Shown piece by piece: positions 42,116 to 49,850 of a stretch of DNA of 64,000 bases. Numbering within the stretch: position 1 is the first letter of the stretch; each line of letters opens with the position of its first letter. Source of the stretch: Bacteroidota bacterium (lineage in GTDB: Bacteria > Bacteroidota > Bacteroidia > Palsa-965). The notes under the pieces were generated by a model. It was not told the origin of the DNA and made no database searches. It saw only the letters and a list, made by a program, of their open reading frames with translations. The translations under genes and the position numbers were made by a program. The DNA is taken from assembly GCA_006218065.1 (NCBI GenBank), contig VBWE01000014.1, positions 65,618-129,617 of the forward strand. The letters run 5' to 3'.

Positions 42116-44119
42116 ATGGCAAAGAAGACGGAAAAAAAGAAAAGCAAAGCCGCATCACCCGGGCTGAGCGGATACCTGAAAAAGCATGTTTTTATCGTCG
42201 CACTCGTTGTGCTGGTCGGCATCGTTTTCGGGAACACGCTTTCGAACGGGTACGCGCTCGATGACGATTACTATACGAACGGCGGCACGTCGCAAACCGC
42301 GCAAAATATCCGCAAAGGTTTTTCGGGCATTCCGAAACTGCTGACCACGCTGACCTTCCAGGGAAGAGAAGGAGAAGGTTACGCATACCGCCCGGTGGTG
42401 GCGATTTCATTTGCCATCGAACATGCGCTTTTCGGTGAAAGTGCGAAAGCCAGTCACTTCATCAGCCTGCTTTTATATGCGCTCACGGTCGTGGTGCTTT
42501 TCCTTCTACTGAAGCGCTGGTTCCCGGCGCAGGGCGAATGGTTCGTGTTTTTCGTCTGCCTGCTTTTTCTCGTTCACCCGCTGCATACCGAAGTGGTAAA
42601 CAATATCAAAAGCCGGGATGAACTGCTGGCTATGCTGGGCGCGCTGGGTTGTTTCTATTTCGCGTGGCGGCATATCGAAACGGGTCGCTGGTACTACCTG
42701 CTGCTTTACCCGCTTTGTTTCCTGCTCGGTATGTTTTCCAAACGCACGATCATTCCGTATTACGTATTGTTCCCGATGGCGCTCTGGTTTTTCAGCAAAC
42801 AGAACTGGAAAAAAATCGCGCTGTACATGGTTCCGCTGATTATCGTCGCAGCCATTTCAGCCCTTGCACAGCAACAGCTTCTGCCGCAGCAGCAAAGAGA
42901 ATACCTTTTGCTGGAAAATCCGTTTCCCACGGGACACTATGGTATTGCTGCAAAAACAGCGACCTCGGCCTACATTCTCGGGCGTTATCTCTGGCTGCAT
43001 ATTATTCCGCACCCGCTCGTGTATTATTACGGGTTCCGTCACGTGCCGGTCGTGGACTGGTCGAATATCATCGCGATTGCGGGATTGCTCGTGCATGTTT
43101 TTCTCGGCGTGGTGGCTTTGCTCGGGTTACGGAAACGCAGCCTGCTTTCGTTCGCCATCCTGTTTTATCTTGTCAACATGGCTGCCTACTCGAACCTGCT
43201 GCAGCCCGCTCCGGGTATGATGGCGGAACGTTTTACCTATTCGGCCACCATCGGTTTTTGCATCGCCATAACCTGGCTTGTTTTTAAACTGCTGAAAACA
43301 GAACCGCAAAATTTTGCCTGGGGAGAAACCAATACGGTGCGGATCGTGCTGCTGGGTATTGCAGGTCTTTTTGCCATGCGCAGCTTTGTGCGAAACGGCG
43401 ACTGGGAAAGTAAAATAACCCTGTACGGCAACGACATGGAATACCTCGAAGAATCGGCCAAAGCGAATATGATGCTCGGCCAGCTTTATTTATACGACGG
43501 TATCCAGAAGAACAACCAGCAGGAACTGGAGCTTGCGCGGAAAAATTTTCAGAAAGCCGTGGAGATTACGCCCGGTTATTCCATCGCGTGGAACGATCTC
43601 GGCACCGCTTCGTTTTTCCTCGGAGAATACAGCGCCGCCGCGAAGGAATTCGGAAAAAGTCTTGCGCTGGATCCGAAAAACGTGAACACGGTGTACAGTA
43701 TGGGCCTTTCGCTTTACAAGATGCAGCAGTTGGATTCTGCGCTTCCGTATTTTCAGCGGACGCTCCGGCTCGACTCCATGCAGATGCGCGCCTGGGAATA
43801 CGTAGCCCGGATCACATCCGAAAAAGGAAATCCCGACGAAGCGCTCCGCATACTCGAACGCGCCGCGAAAACCGATCCGAAAAACGAACTGCCGTATGAA
43901 GTCATGGCCAGTATCCACATGAAGGATAAAAAAGACACCGTGATGGCCATCGCGCTGTATGAAAAATCATTGCAGATGAACCCGCGAAACCTGCAGCGCA
44001 TCGGTGGACTGGCCGAGTATTTCAAGCAAAAAGGCAATACGGAAAAACTGCAATACTACAGCGATATGTATATGCGCATCAAACAGGAGATGGAAACTGC
44101 TGCGCAGCAAAAAAAATGA
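42116..44119 (+). CDS. TMTC-like membrane protein with C-terminal TPRs
   Basis: The 667-aa product has a basic head (KKTEKKKSKAASP), about ten helices and a loop with GYALDDDYYTNGG (acidic motif) and YAYRPVVAISFAIEHAL, then LVHPLHTEVVNNIKSRDELL, the TMTC/PMT-like pattern. From about residue 440 on there are four to five TPRs: NMMLGQLYLYDGIQ, AWNDLGTASFFLGEYSAAAK, VYSMGLSLYKMQQLDSALPY, AWEYVARITSEKGNPDEALR and PYEVMASIHMKDKKDTVMAI. In eukaryotes TMTCs are O-mannosyltransferases; in bacteria the activity is unproven. A paralogue is cut off at 1-875. No clear promoter was found. Confidence 0.85.
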   Translation: MAKKTEKKKSKAASPGLSGYLKKHVFIVALVVLVGIVFGNTLSNGYALDDDYYTNGGTSQTAQNIRKGFSGIPKLLTTLTFQGREGEGYAYRPVVAISFAIEHALFGESAKASHFISLLLYALTVVVLFLLLKRWFPAQGEWFVFFVCLLFLVHPLHTEVVNNIKSRDELLAMLGALGCFYFAWRHIETGRWYYLLLYPLCFLLGMFSKRTIIPYYVLFPMALWFFSKQNWKKIALYMVPLIIVAAISALAQQQLLPQQQREYLLLENPFPTGHYGIAAKTATSAYILGRYLWLHIIPHPLVYYYGFRHVPVVDWSNIIAIAGLLVHVFLGVVALLGLRKRSLLSFAILFYLVNMAAYSNLLQPAPGMMAERFTYSATIGFCIAITWLVFKLLKTEPQNFAWGETNTVRIVLLGIAGLFAMRSFVRNGDWESKITLYGNDMEYLEESAKANMMLGQLYLYDGIQKNNQQELELARKNFQKAVEITPGYSIAWNDLGTASFFLGEYSAAAKEFGKSLALDPKNVNTVYSMGLSLYKMQQLDSALPYFQRTLRLDSMQMRAWEYVARITSEKGNPDEALRILERAAKTDPKNELPYEVMASIHMKDKKDTVMAIALYEKSLQMNPRNLQRIGGLAEYFKQKGNTEKLQYYSDMYMRIKQEMETAAQQKK

Positions 44120-44234
44120 TTTGAAAATGAACCGATTTGAAAATTTGAAAATGCGCACATATCAACACACGCAGTCATCTTCTCTCCCGATAGCTATCGG
44201 GACAAATTGATTCATTTTCAAATCGGATCAAATT
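44118..44234. repeat. ATTTGAAAATGA palindromic repeat, copy 1
   Basis: Begins GATTTGAAAATGAACCGATT and ends with the near complement of it (ATTCATTTTCAAATCGGATC). Inside is the small perfect palindrome CCCGATAGCTATCGGG. Same family as copies at 45999, 49714 and 56027. It starts in the stop codon of the TMTC-like gene. Confidence 0.8.
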
Positions 44235-44253
44235 CTTAGTCCGTACTATAATT

Positions 44254-44724
44254 ATGGGTATCGAAATCGAGCGCAAATTTTTAGTGAAAGACGAGAGCTG
44301 GAAACAGGCTTTGTCCGAACCCGGAAAACCGTACCGGCAGGGTTATATGCTCAGCGACAATCGCCGCACCGTTCGCGTGCGCACCGCGGGGGATAAAGGA
44401 TTCATCACCATCAAAGGAAAAGGAAAGGGATTGCGCCGCCCGGAATTTGAATACGAGATTCCGCTGGAAGATGCGAAAGAATTGCTGGCGCTTTGCGATG
44501 AAACGATCATCGTAAAAAAGCGGCACCTCGTGCAGCATGAAGCGCATACGTGGGAAGTGGACGTTTTCGAAGGCGACAATGCCGGGCTGATCGTTGCGGA
44601 AATCGAATTGTCGCACGAAGATGAAACATTCGCCGTTCCCGATTGGGCCGGTGAAGAAGTGACTTTTGACGGCCGGTATTCCAACGCCAGTTTGTCGCGG
44701 CGGCCGTGGAGTAAGTGGAATTGA
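44254..44724 (+). CDS. CYTH-domain phosphohydrolase-like protein
   Basis: The 156-aa product begins MGIEIERKFLVKDESW, the ExExK motif of the CYTH (triphosphate tunnel) fold, followed by YMLSDNRRTVRVRTAGDKGF, ITIKGKGKGLRRPEFEYEIP, WEVDVFEGDNAGLIVAEIEL and DGRYSNASLSRRPW. These are typical of bacterial YgiF/NeuTTM-like inorganic triphosphatases, which need Mg2+. The substrate (inorganic triphosphate or another) is unknown. Length is normal. Element C begins at the stop codon. Confidence 0.93.
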   Translation: MGIEIERKFLVKDESWKQALSEPGKPYRQGYMLSDNRRTVRVRTAGDKGFITIKGKGKGLRRPEFEYEIPLEDAKELLALCDETIIVKKRHLVQHEAHTWEVDVFEGDNAGLIVAEIELSHEDETFAVPDWAGEEVTFDGRYSNASLSRRPWSKWN

Positions 44725-44964
44725 CTCACCCCCCGGCCCCCTCTCTCCGGCTTTGTTAATCCGCTTTACAAGGCTGGGTCGTTTTAATACAAAGCCGCAA
44801 AGAGGGGGTGTCGTAAAACTGTAAAACCTGCGTCTTTGACGCAGGTTTTACAGTAGTTCCTTTTACTATAAGTTGTGGCTCCCCCTCTTTGTGACGTTGT
44901 CGCAAACCGACTTTCGTTTAAACAAAACACACAACGTCGGAGAGAGGGGGCCGGGGGGTGAGTC
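44723..44964. repeat. Intergenic inverted-repeat element C
   Basis: A 242-bp element with perfect 27-bp arms (44723-44749 and 44938-44964). Its reverse complement shares interior blocks with element B, e.g. CGACAACGTC-rich sequence, CAAAGAGGGGGAGCCACAAC and ATTAACAAAGCCGGAGAG, and adds a central block with a perfect 17-bp stem (44818-44834 with 44838-44854, TTT loop). It separates the convergent CYTH and ftsX genes and may stop both transcripts. Confidence 0.9.
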
Positions 44965-44978
44965 CCCGGACAACCGAC

Positions 44979-45854
44979 TCAATTCTTATACAACGAATCA
45001 ATATCCTGCCGCAAATACTTGCGCACGGCCAGCGCGGTGCATATCCACGCGATGAAAATACCGAGTACGGTAACCAGCCCGTAAAGGATAGCCAGTGTTT
45101 TCAGGTCGGTGATGCCGATGAAGTGGAAATCGGGAACGTGGTCGAGCCCGTAGATAATTCCGCTGATGAGCGCGATGGCTACAATGGCGCCGAAAATGCC
45201 GTTGCGGATCCCGCTCAGTACGAAAGGCCGCCGGATAAAGCCCTGCGTGGCGCCCACCAGGTTCATGGTGCGGATCAGGAAACGTTTCGAATAAATGGCC
45301 AGGCGAATCGTATTGTTGATCAGGCCGATGGAAATCAGCAGGAGCAGTCCGCTGAAAATCAAAATGCCGATGGTGATCTGGTTAATGTTTTCGTTCATGG
45401 CGCTCACCATGCTTTTTTGGTAATACACATCCTTTACCTGCGTATCCTCGCGCAATTCCTTTTCGATCCAGGCAATGCTGTCGTTATTCGCGTATGCGGC
45501 CCTGAGCGAGATTTCGATGGAAGGCTGGAGCGGGTTGAAGCCGAGCGTTTTGATGAAATCCTCGCCGAGGTCTTCCTGCAGTTTCTTCGCCGCTTCCTCT
45601 TTCGAAACGTAAACCGTGGCGCGGCGATAGGGTGAAGCGTCGATGGATTTCTGCAGGGCGATGATGTCGGCGTCTTTCGCAGTCTCGTCCAGGAAAACGG
45701 TTACCGTGATATTTTCCTTCACATAATCCGAAACCGATTTCGCTTTCAGTACCACCAGGCTGGTAATGCCAAGCAGGGTAAGCACCAGCGCAATGCTGAT
45801 GACGATGGTGAGGGCGGAGGAGCGAATACTTAAACGGCTGTATTTTTCCGACAC
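44979..45854 (-). CDS. ftsX: Cell-division permease-like protein FtsX
   Basis: FtsX works with FtsE to control peptidoglycan hydrolases at the division site. The 291-aa product has a first helix (ALTIVISIALVLTLLGITSL), a periplasmic domain with VSKEEAAKKLQEDLGEDFIK, and three C-terminal helices with SMVSAMNENINQITIGILIF, FLIRTMNLVGATQGFIRRPF and LATVLGIFIAW-like VTVLGIFIAWICTALAVRKY, the FtsX permease pattern. The start is a GTG codon at 45854 (SEKYSRLS). ftsE is not adjacent, common in Bacteroidota. Confidence 0.93.
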   Translation of the reverse strand: MSEKYSRLSIRSSALTIVISIALVLTLLGITSLVVLKAKSVSDYVKENITVTVFLDETAKDADIIALQKSIDASPYRRATVYVSKEEAAKKLQEDLGEDFIKTLGFNPLQPSIEISLRAAYANNDSIAWIEKELREDTQVKDVYYQKSMVSAMNENINQITIGILIFSGLLLLISIGLINNTIRLAIYSKRFLIRTMNLVGATQGFIRRPFVLSGIRNGIFGAIVAIALISGIIYGLDHVPDFHFIGITDLKTLAILYGLVTVLGIFIAWICTALAVRKYLRQDIDSLYKN

Positions 45855-45873
45855 GGCTGATGCTGTTAATTAG

Positions 45874-45881
45874 CGAAATTA
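45874..45881 (-). promoter_or_regulatory. Putative promoter -7 box of ftsX
   Basis: TAATTTCG on the minus strand, one base from TAnnTTTG, 19 bp before the GTG start. Confidence 0.4.
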
Positions 45882-45998
45882 GATAATCGGCCTTTGCCGG
45901 CTCCCGGATTTTCGCCAAGATGCTGACAAGCGGATTGTTGAAAACCCCGGATTTTTAAGTCCGGACCAGCGGGAGCGGAAGTTCCTGCTATGATTAGC

Positions 45999-46080
45999 CG
46001 ATTTGAAAATGGAGCCAATTTGAAAATGCACACAGGCAAGTGCGCATGGCATCTTCAAATTGGCTCCATTTTCAAATTGG
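45999..46080. repeat. ATTTGAAAATGA palindromic repeat, copy 2
   Basis: Shortest copy: CGATTTGAAAATGGAGCCAA at the left end, complement TTGGCTCCATTTTCAAATTG at the right (18-20 bp stem), with GCACACAGGCAAGTGCGC between. It lies just ahead of the leuS promoter. Confidence 0.8.
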
Positions 46081-46116
46081 TCCATCGGTAAATCAGCCAT
46101 AAAATCGGGAATTCCG

Positions 46117-46124
46117 TACCTTCG
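46117..46124 (+). promoter_or_regulatory. Putative promoter -7 box of leuS
   Basis: TACCTTCG, one base from TAnnTTTG, 28 bp before the leuS ATG. Confidence 0.45.
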
Positions 46125-46152
46125 ATCTCCCTTTAACAGCGTCAGGAAATTT

Positions 46153-49100
46153 ATGGAATACAATTTTTCAGAGATCGAAAAAAAATGGCAGAAAGCCTGG
46201 AAGGATAACCAAACCTACCGGGTAACGGATGGCGGAAGCAAACCGAAATACTACGTGCTCGACATGTTTCCCTATCCTTCGGGAGCGGGTTTGCACGTGG
46301 GGCATCCGCTCGGGTATATCGCTTCGGATATTTTTTCGCGTTACAAGCGCCTTAAAGGATTCAATGTGCTGCACCCGATGGGTTTCGACGCTTTCGGTTT
46401 GCCTGCCGAGCAGTATGCCATTCAAACCGGCCGCCATCCTGCGGATACGACCAAAGAAAATATCGCGCGCTACCGCGAACAACTGGATAAAATCGGTTTC
46501 AGTTTCGACTGGAGTCGTGAAGTGCGTACCTGTGAACCGGAATATTACCGGTGGACGCAGTGGGTTTTCCTGCAGCTTTTCAAATCCTGGTACAATTGCA
46601 AAACGCAGAAAGCCGAATCCCTCGATACGCTGATCGCGGTTTTCGAAAAAGAAGGGTTTAAAGGTGAAGCGCACCAGGTGCTCACCGGCGATATCGAACA
46701 TGATCTTGCACCGTTTACCGCGGAAGAGTGGAAGAATTTTTCGGAGAAGGAAAAATCCGATGTGCTGATGAATTTCCGGCTGGCTTATCTCGGTGAAGCC
46801 TGGGTGAACTGGTGCCCGGGATTGGGTACCGTGCTGGCCAACGACGAAGTGAAGGACGGCGTTTCCGAACGCGGCGGTTATCCCGTGGAGCGCAAACGCA
46901 TGCCGCAGTGGAGCCTGCGTATCACGGCTTACGCCGATCGCCTGCTGAATGATCTGAACGGTATCGACTGGTCCGACAGTATCAAGGAAGCCCAGCGCAA
47001 CTGGATCGGGCGGAGTGAAGGGACTTCGATTTTTTTCAGACTGGAAAATCACGATGCGGCCGTGGAAGTTTTCACCACGCGACCGGATACGGTTTTCGGC
47101 GTTTCGTTCGTTACGCTGGCGCCGGAGCATGAACTGGTGGCGAAAATCACGACGGCGGAATACAAAGCGGCCGTGGATGCCTACGTGAATACCGCGAAAA
47201 ACAAATCGGAACGTGAGCGGCAGGCGGATGTGAAAAACGTGAGCGGACAATTTACCGGCGCGTATGTGATCCACCCGTTCACTGCGAAAAAAGTCCCGGT
47301 CTGGATCGGCGAATATGTCCTGGCCGGCTACGGAACCGGCGCGGTAATGGCCGTTCCCGCCCACGACTCGCGCGATTTTGCTTTTGCTTCGCACTTCGGT
47401 TTGGAAAAACCGCAGGTGATCCAGCCGCCCGCAGCATGGAATTTTGAAAAAGAATCTTTCGACGAAAAAGAAGGCGTCTGCATCAATTCCGATTTCCTGG
47501 ACGGGCTGGAAGTGAAAGCGGCCATCCGCAAAGCGATCGAAGAAATTGAGAAACGTGGCCTGGGAAAAGGCAAGATCAATTTCCGCCTCCGCGACGCCGC
47601 TTTCGGCCGCCAGCGTTACTGGGGAGAACCTATTCCGATTTATTATAAACCTGCCGTCAGTTCGAGCGCAGTCGAGAACACGGCGGACCTTATTCCTGTT
47701 CCACTTGACGAATCGGAACTCCCGCTCATCCTGCCGGAAGTGGATAAATTTTTACCGACGGAAACCGGTGAGCCGCCATTGGCGCGAGCGCGGGGGTGGG
47801 CATACAGACCACACCCCCTTCCCCTCTCCGAGGGAGGGGGGAGCGATGCTTTCACCTTCGGTGAAGGCTATACTCCTCGCTTTTTTACGACTTCGCCCGA
47901 GAAGTGGAAACTTTTGAAAGAGTGGGCGAGGGCGCACCGGAAGGCGGCTACGCCGGCCGAAGATCTGCTTTGGCAGGAATTGCGTGGCAAGAAAACCGGT
48001 TTCCAGATTCGCAGGCAGCATGCGATCGATGTTTTTATCGTGGACTTTGTTTGCCTTTCCAGAAAACTGGTGATTGAAGTGGACGGCGGGTATCACAACG
48101 ATCCCGGGCAGCAGGAATATGATGCACAACGGACGCTCGTACTGAACGAACTTGGTTTTAAAGTTATGCGTTTCACGAACGAACAGGTTTTGCAGCGTAC
48201 CAGCGAAACGGTGAATGAAATAGCAAACACCCTGCGAACCACCGTCCTCCCTGAAGGGGAGGAAAGAGGTGGGGTCGCTTACCCATATGAAACCACCACC
48301 ATGCCCGGCTGGGCCGGATCGAGCTGGTATTTTTTACGCTACATGGATCCGCATAATGAAAACGAATTTGTTTCGCGCGAAAAAGCGGATTACTGGCAGA
48401 ACGTGGATTTGTATTTAGGCGGCGCCGAACATGCTACCGGGCATTTGCTGTATGTGCGTTTCTGGACGAAGTTTTTGTACGATATCGGGAAGATTGGTGT
48501 GCAGGAACCGGCGAAGAAGTTGATTAACCAGGGGATGATACAGGGGATGTCTGAAAAAATTAAGATTAAACAATCAATTTTCTCAGGAACAACAACTACA
48601 TCCGATGCTCATCCGGTTGCTTCATCCAAATCGTTTCTGATGCCGCAAGAAATGGAAGGATTAAATAGCACTACAGTGACTTTACCTATTGATTCAAAAC
48701 AGGTTTTTGTCAGCGCTGAAATAGAAGATTCCAAGGATGAGTTGATGACGTTCTTCAATTATGTTCCAATACAATTATCCAAAAATTCGAAGTTGGAGAT
48801 AGATAAGTATCTCGAATGGAATCACAAGGAACGAAATAATGATATTTCCTCCGCTGTTTTTTTGATCAAAAATTTTTATTGGTTTAAAGGTAATTGGTAT
48901 GACTATTCGATGAATGTTATATCCAATACGAGTAATCTTGCTTTCTTGACAAAATCAGAAGTTGAAAAAATGTCGAAGTCAAAACTCAATGTAGAGACTC
49001 CCGACGATATCTGCGATCAATACGGCGCCGATACTTTACGCATGTACGAAATGTTCCTCGGTCCCATCGACCAGGCCAAACCCTGGAATACGAACGGCAT

Positions 49101-49650
49101 TACCGGCGTTCACGGATTCCTGCGTCGTTTCTGGCGTTTGTTTCATGATGATAAAAACGGGTTTGCAGTAAACGAAGAAGCCGCCACCAAAGCCGAACTG
49201 AAAGTGCTGCATAAAACGATCAAAAAAATCGGCGAGGATGTCGAACGTTTTTCATTCAATACCGGTGTGAGCAGTTTCATGATCGCCTGCAACGAACTCA
49301 CGGAACTGAAATGCCGCAAGCGCAGTATCCTCGAACCGCTGGTGATCGCGCTTTCGCCTTTCGCCCCGCATATCGCGGAAGAACTCTGGGAAAAACTCGG
49401 GCATACCGGCAGCGTGAACTTCGCGCAGTTCCCGGTTTACGATGAACAGTACCTCACCGAAGACAGTTTCGAATACCCGGTGCAGGTAAACGGAAAACTG
49501 CGTTTCAAATACAGCGTGGCCTTAGGTTTAAATCCGCAGCAGATCGAAAAAGAAGTGATGGGCAGCGAAGAAGTGCAGAAATGGCTCGACGGAAAAACGC
49601 CGAAAAAAGTGATCGTGGTCCCGAATAAGATCGTGAATATCGTCGTTTAA
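46153..49650 (+). CDS. leuS: Leucyl-tRNA synthetase with in-frame DUF559 insertion
   Basis: Charges tRNA(Leu) with leucine. The 1165-aa product is well above the usual 920 or so. The ATG is that of MEYNFSEIEKKWQKAWKDNQ. Catalytic motifs are present: FPYPSGAGLHVGHPLGY (HVGH at 48-51), WTQWVFLQLFKSWY, editing-domain VFTTRPDTVFGVSF, TMPGWAGSSWYFLRYMD and VEKMSKSKLN (KMSKS at 939-943). About 157 extra residues (552-708) carry a complete DUF559 nuclease-like domain between RARGWAY and YPYETTTMPGW. A second stretch (about 796-936) is AT-rich and poorly conserved compared with relatives. No frameshift or stop interrupts the gene, so it is probably functional, as it must be if it is the only copy. 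Confidence 0.95.
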   Translation: MEYNFSEIEKKWQKAWKDNQTYRVTDGGSKPKYYVLDMFPYPSGAGLHVGHPLGYIASDIFSRYKRLKGFNVLHPMGFDAFGLPAEQYAIQTGRHPADTTKENIARYREQLDKIGFSFDWSREVRTCEPEYYRWTQWVFLQLFKSWYNCKTQKAESLDTLIAVFEKEGFKGEAHQVLTGDIEHDLAPFTAEEWKNFSEKEKSDVLMNFRLAYLGEAWVNWCPGLGTVLANDEVKDGVSERGGYPVERKRMPQWSLRITAYADRLLNDLNGIDWSDSIKEAQRNWIGRSEGTSIFFRLENHDAAVEVFTTRPDTVFGVSFVTLAPEHELVAKITTAEYKAAVDAYVNTAKNKSERERQADVKNVSGQFTGAYVIHPFTAKKVPVWIGEYVLAGYGTGAVMAVPAHDSRDFAFASHFGLEKPQVIQPPAAWNFEKESFDEKEGVCINSDFLDGLEVKAAIRKAIEEIEKRGLGKGKINFRLRDAAFGRQRYWGEPIPIYYKPAVSSSAVENTADLIPVPLDESELPLILPEVDKFLPTETGEPPLARARGWAYRPHPLPLSEGGGSDAFTFGEGYTPRFFTTSPEKWKLLKEWARAHRKAATPAEDLLWQELRGKKTGFQIRRQHAIDVFIVDFVCLSRKLVIEVDGGYHNDPGQQEYDAQRTLVLNELGFKVMRFTNEQVLQRTSETVNEIANTLRTTVLPEGEERGGVAYPYETTTMPGWAGSSWYFLRYMDPHNENEFVSREKADYWQNVDLYLGGAEHATGHLLYVRFWTKFLYDIGKIGVQEPAKKLINQGMIQGMSEKIKIKQSIFSGTTTTSDAHPVASSKSFLMPQEMEGLNSTTVTLPIDSKQVFVSAEIEDSKDELMTFFNYVPIQLSKNSKLEIDKYLEWNHKERNNDISSAVFLIKNFYWFKGNWYDYSMNVISNTSNLAFLTKSEVEKMSKSKLNVETPDDICDQYGADTLRMYEMFLGPIDQAKPWNTNGITGVHGFLRRFWRLFHDDKNGFAVNEEAATKAELKVLHKTIKKIGEDVERFSFNTGVSSFMIACNELTELKCRKRSILEPLVIALSPFAPHIAEELWEKLGHTGSVNFAQFPVYDEQYLTEDSFEYPVQVNGKLRFKYSVALGLNPQQIEKEVMGSEEVQKWLDGKTPKKVIVVPNKIVNIVV
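47807..48276 (+). mobile_element. DUF559 (Vsr-like nuclease) element inserted in frame in leuS
   Basis: The block reads through with the leuS frame. Ends: GACCACACCCCCTTCCCCTC (47807) and the complement of CCTCCCTGAAGGGGAGGAAA (48246); 31-nt ends agree at 22 positions as inverted repeats. The encoded domain (about residues 587-690) begins KEWARAHRKAATPAEDLLWQ and has FQIRRQHAIDVFIVDFVC (Asp631), KLVIEVDGGYHND (Glu642, Asp644), YDAQRTLVLNELGFKVMRFT and NEQVL, the usual DUF559 order with its catalytic-type acidic residues. It has no stop or start of its own in the frame, so any nuclease would be made as part of LeuRS. Precise borders are uncertain by a few bases. Confidence 0.85.
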
Positions 49651-49713
49651 GTACCGCTTACTCCTCAACGTATTTTTAAACGTAAGTCACGGAACTTCGG
49701 AGTGTCCGTATTT

Positions 49714-49810
49714 CAATTTGAAAATGAATCAATTTGAAAATTGAGAAGATGGTTGCGCGCGCGGACATGTGCGCATTTTCAAATTTTCAAATCGGTTCAT
49801 TTTCAAATTG
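49714..49810. repeat. ATTTGAAAATGA palindromic repeat, copy 3
   Basis: Left end CAATTTGAAAATGAATCAAT, right end complement ATCGGTTCATTTTCAAATTG; middle GAGAAGATG, then GCGCGCGCGGACATGTGCGC. It fills much of the gap behind leuS. Confidence 0.8.
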
Positions 49811-49850
49811 CACCGAAAAGCCGTACTTTTCATAGGCAAATTCCCGACCC

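Noticed and set aside
46168-47394. 408-codon open frame on the minus strand
   Set aside because: Antisense to leuS in a region with clear LeuRS motifs.
47800-48290. Intein in LeuRS
   Set aside because: No intein splicing blocks (N-terminal Cys/Ser block A, C-terminal His-Asn) at the borders; the domain is DUF559 and not a LAGLIDADG/HNH homing domain with Hint fold.
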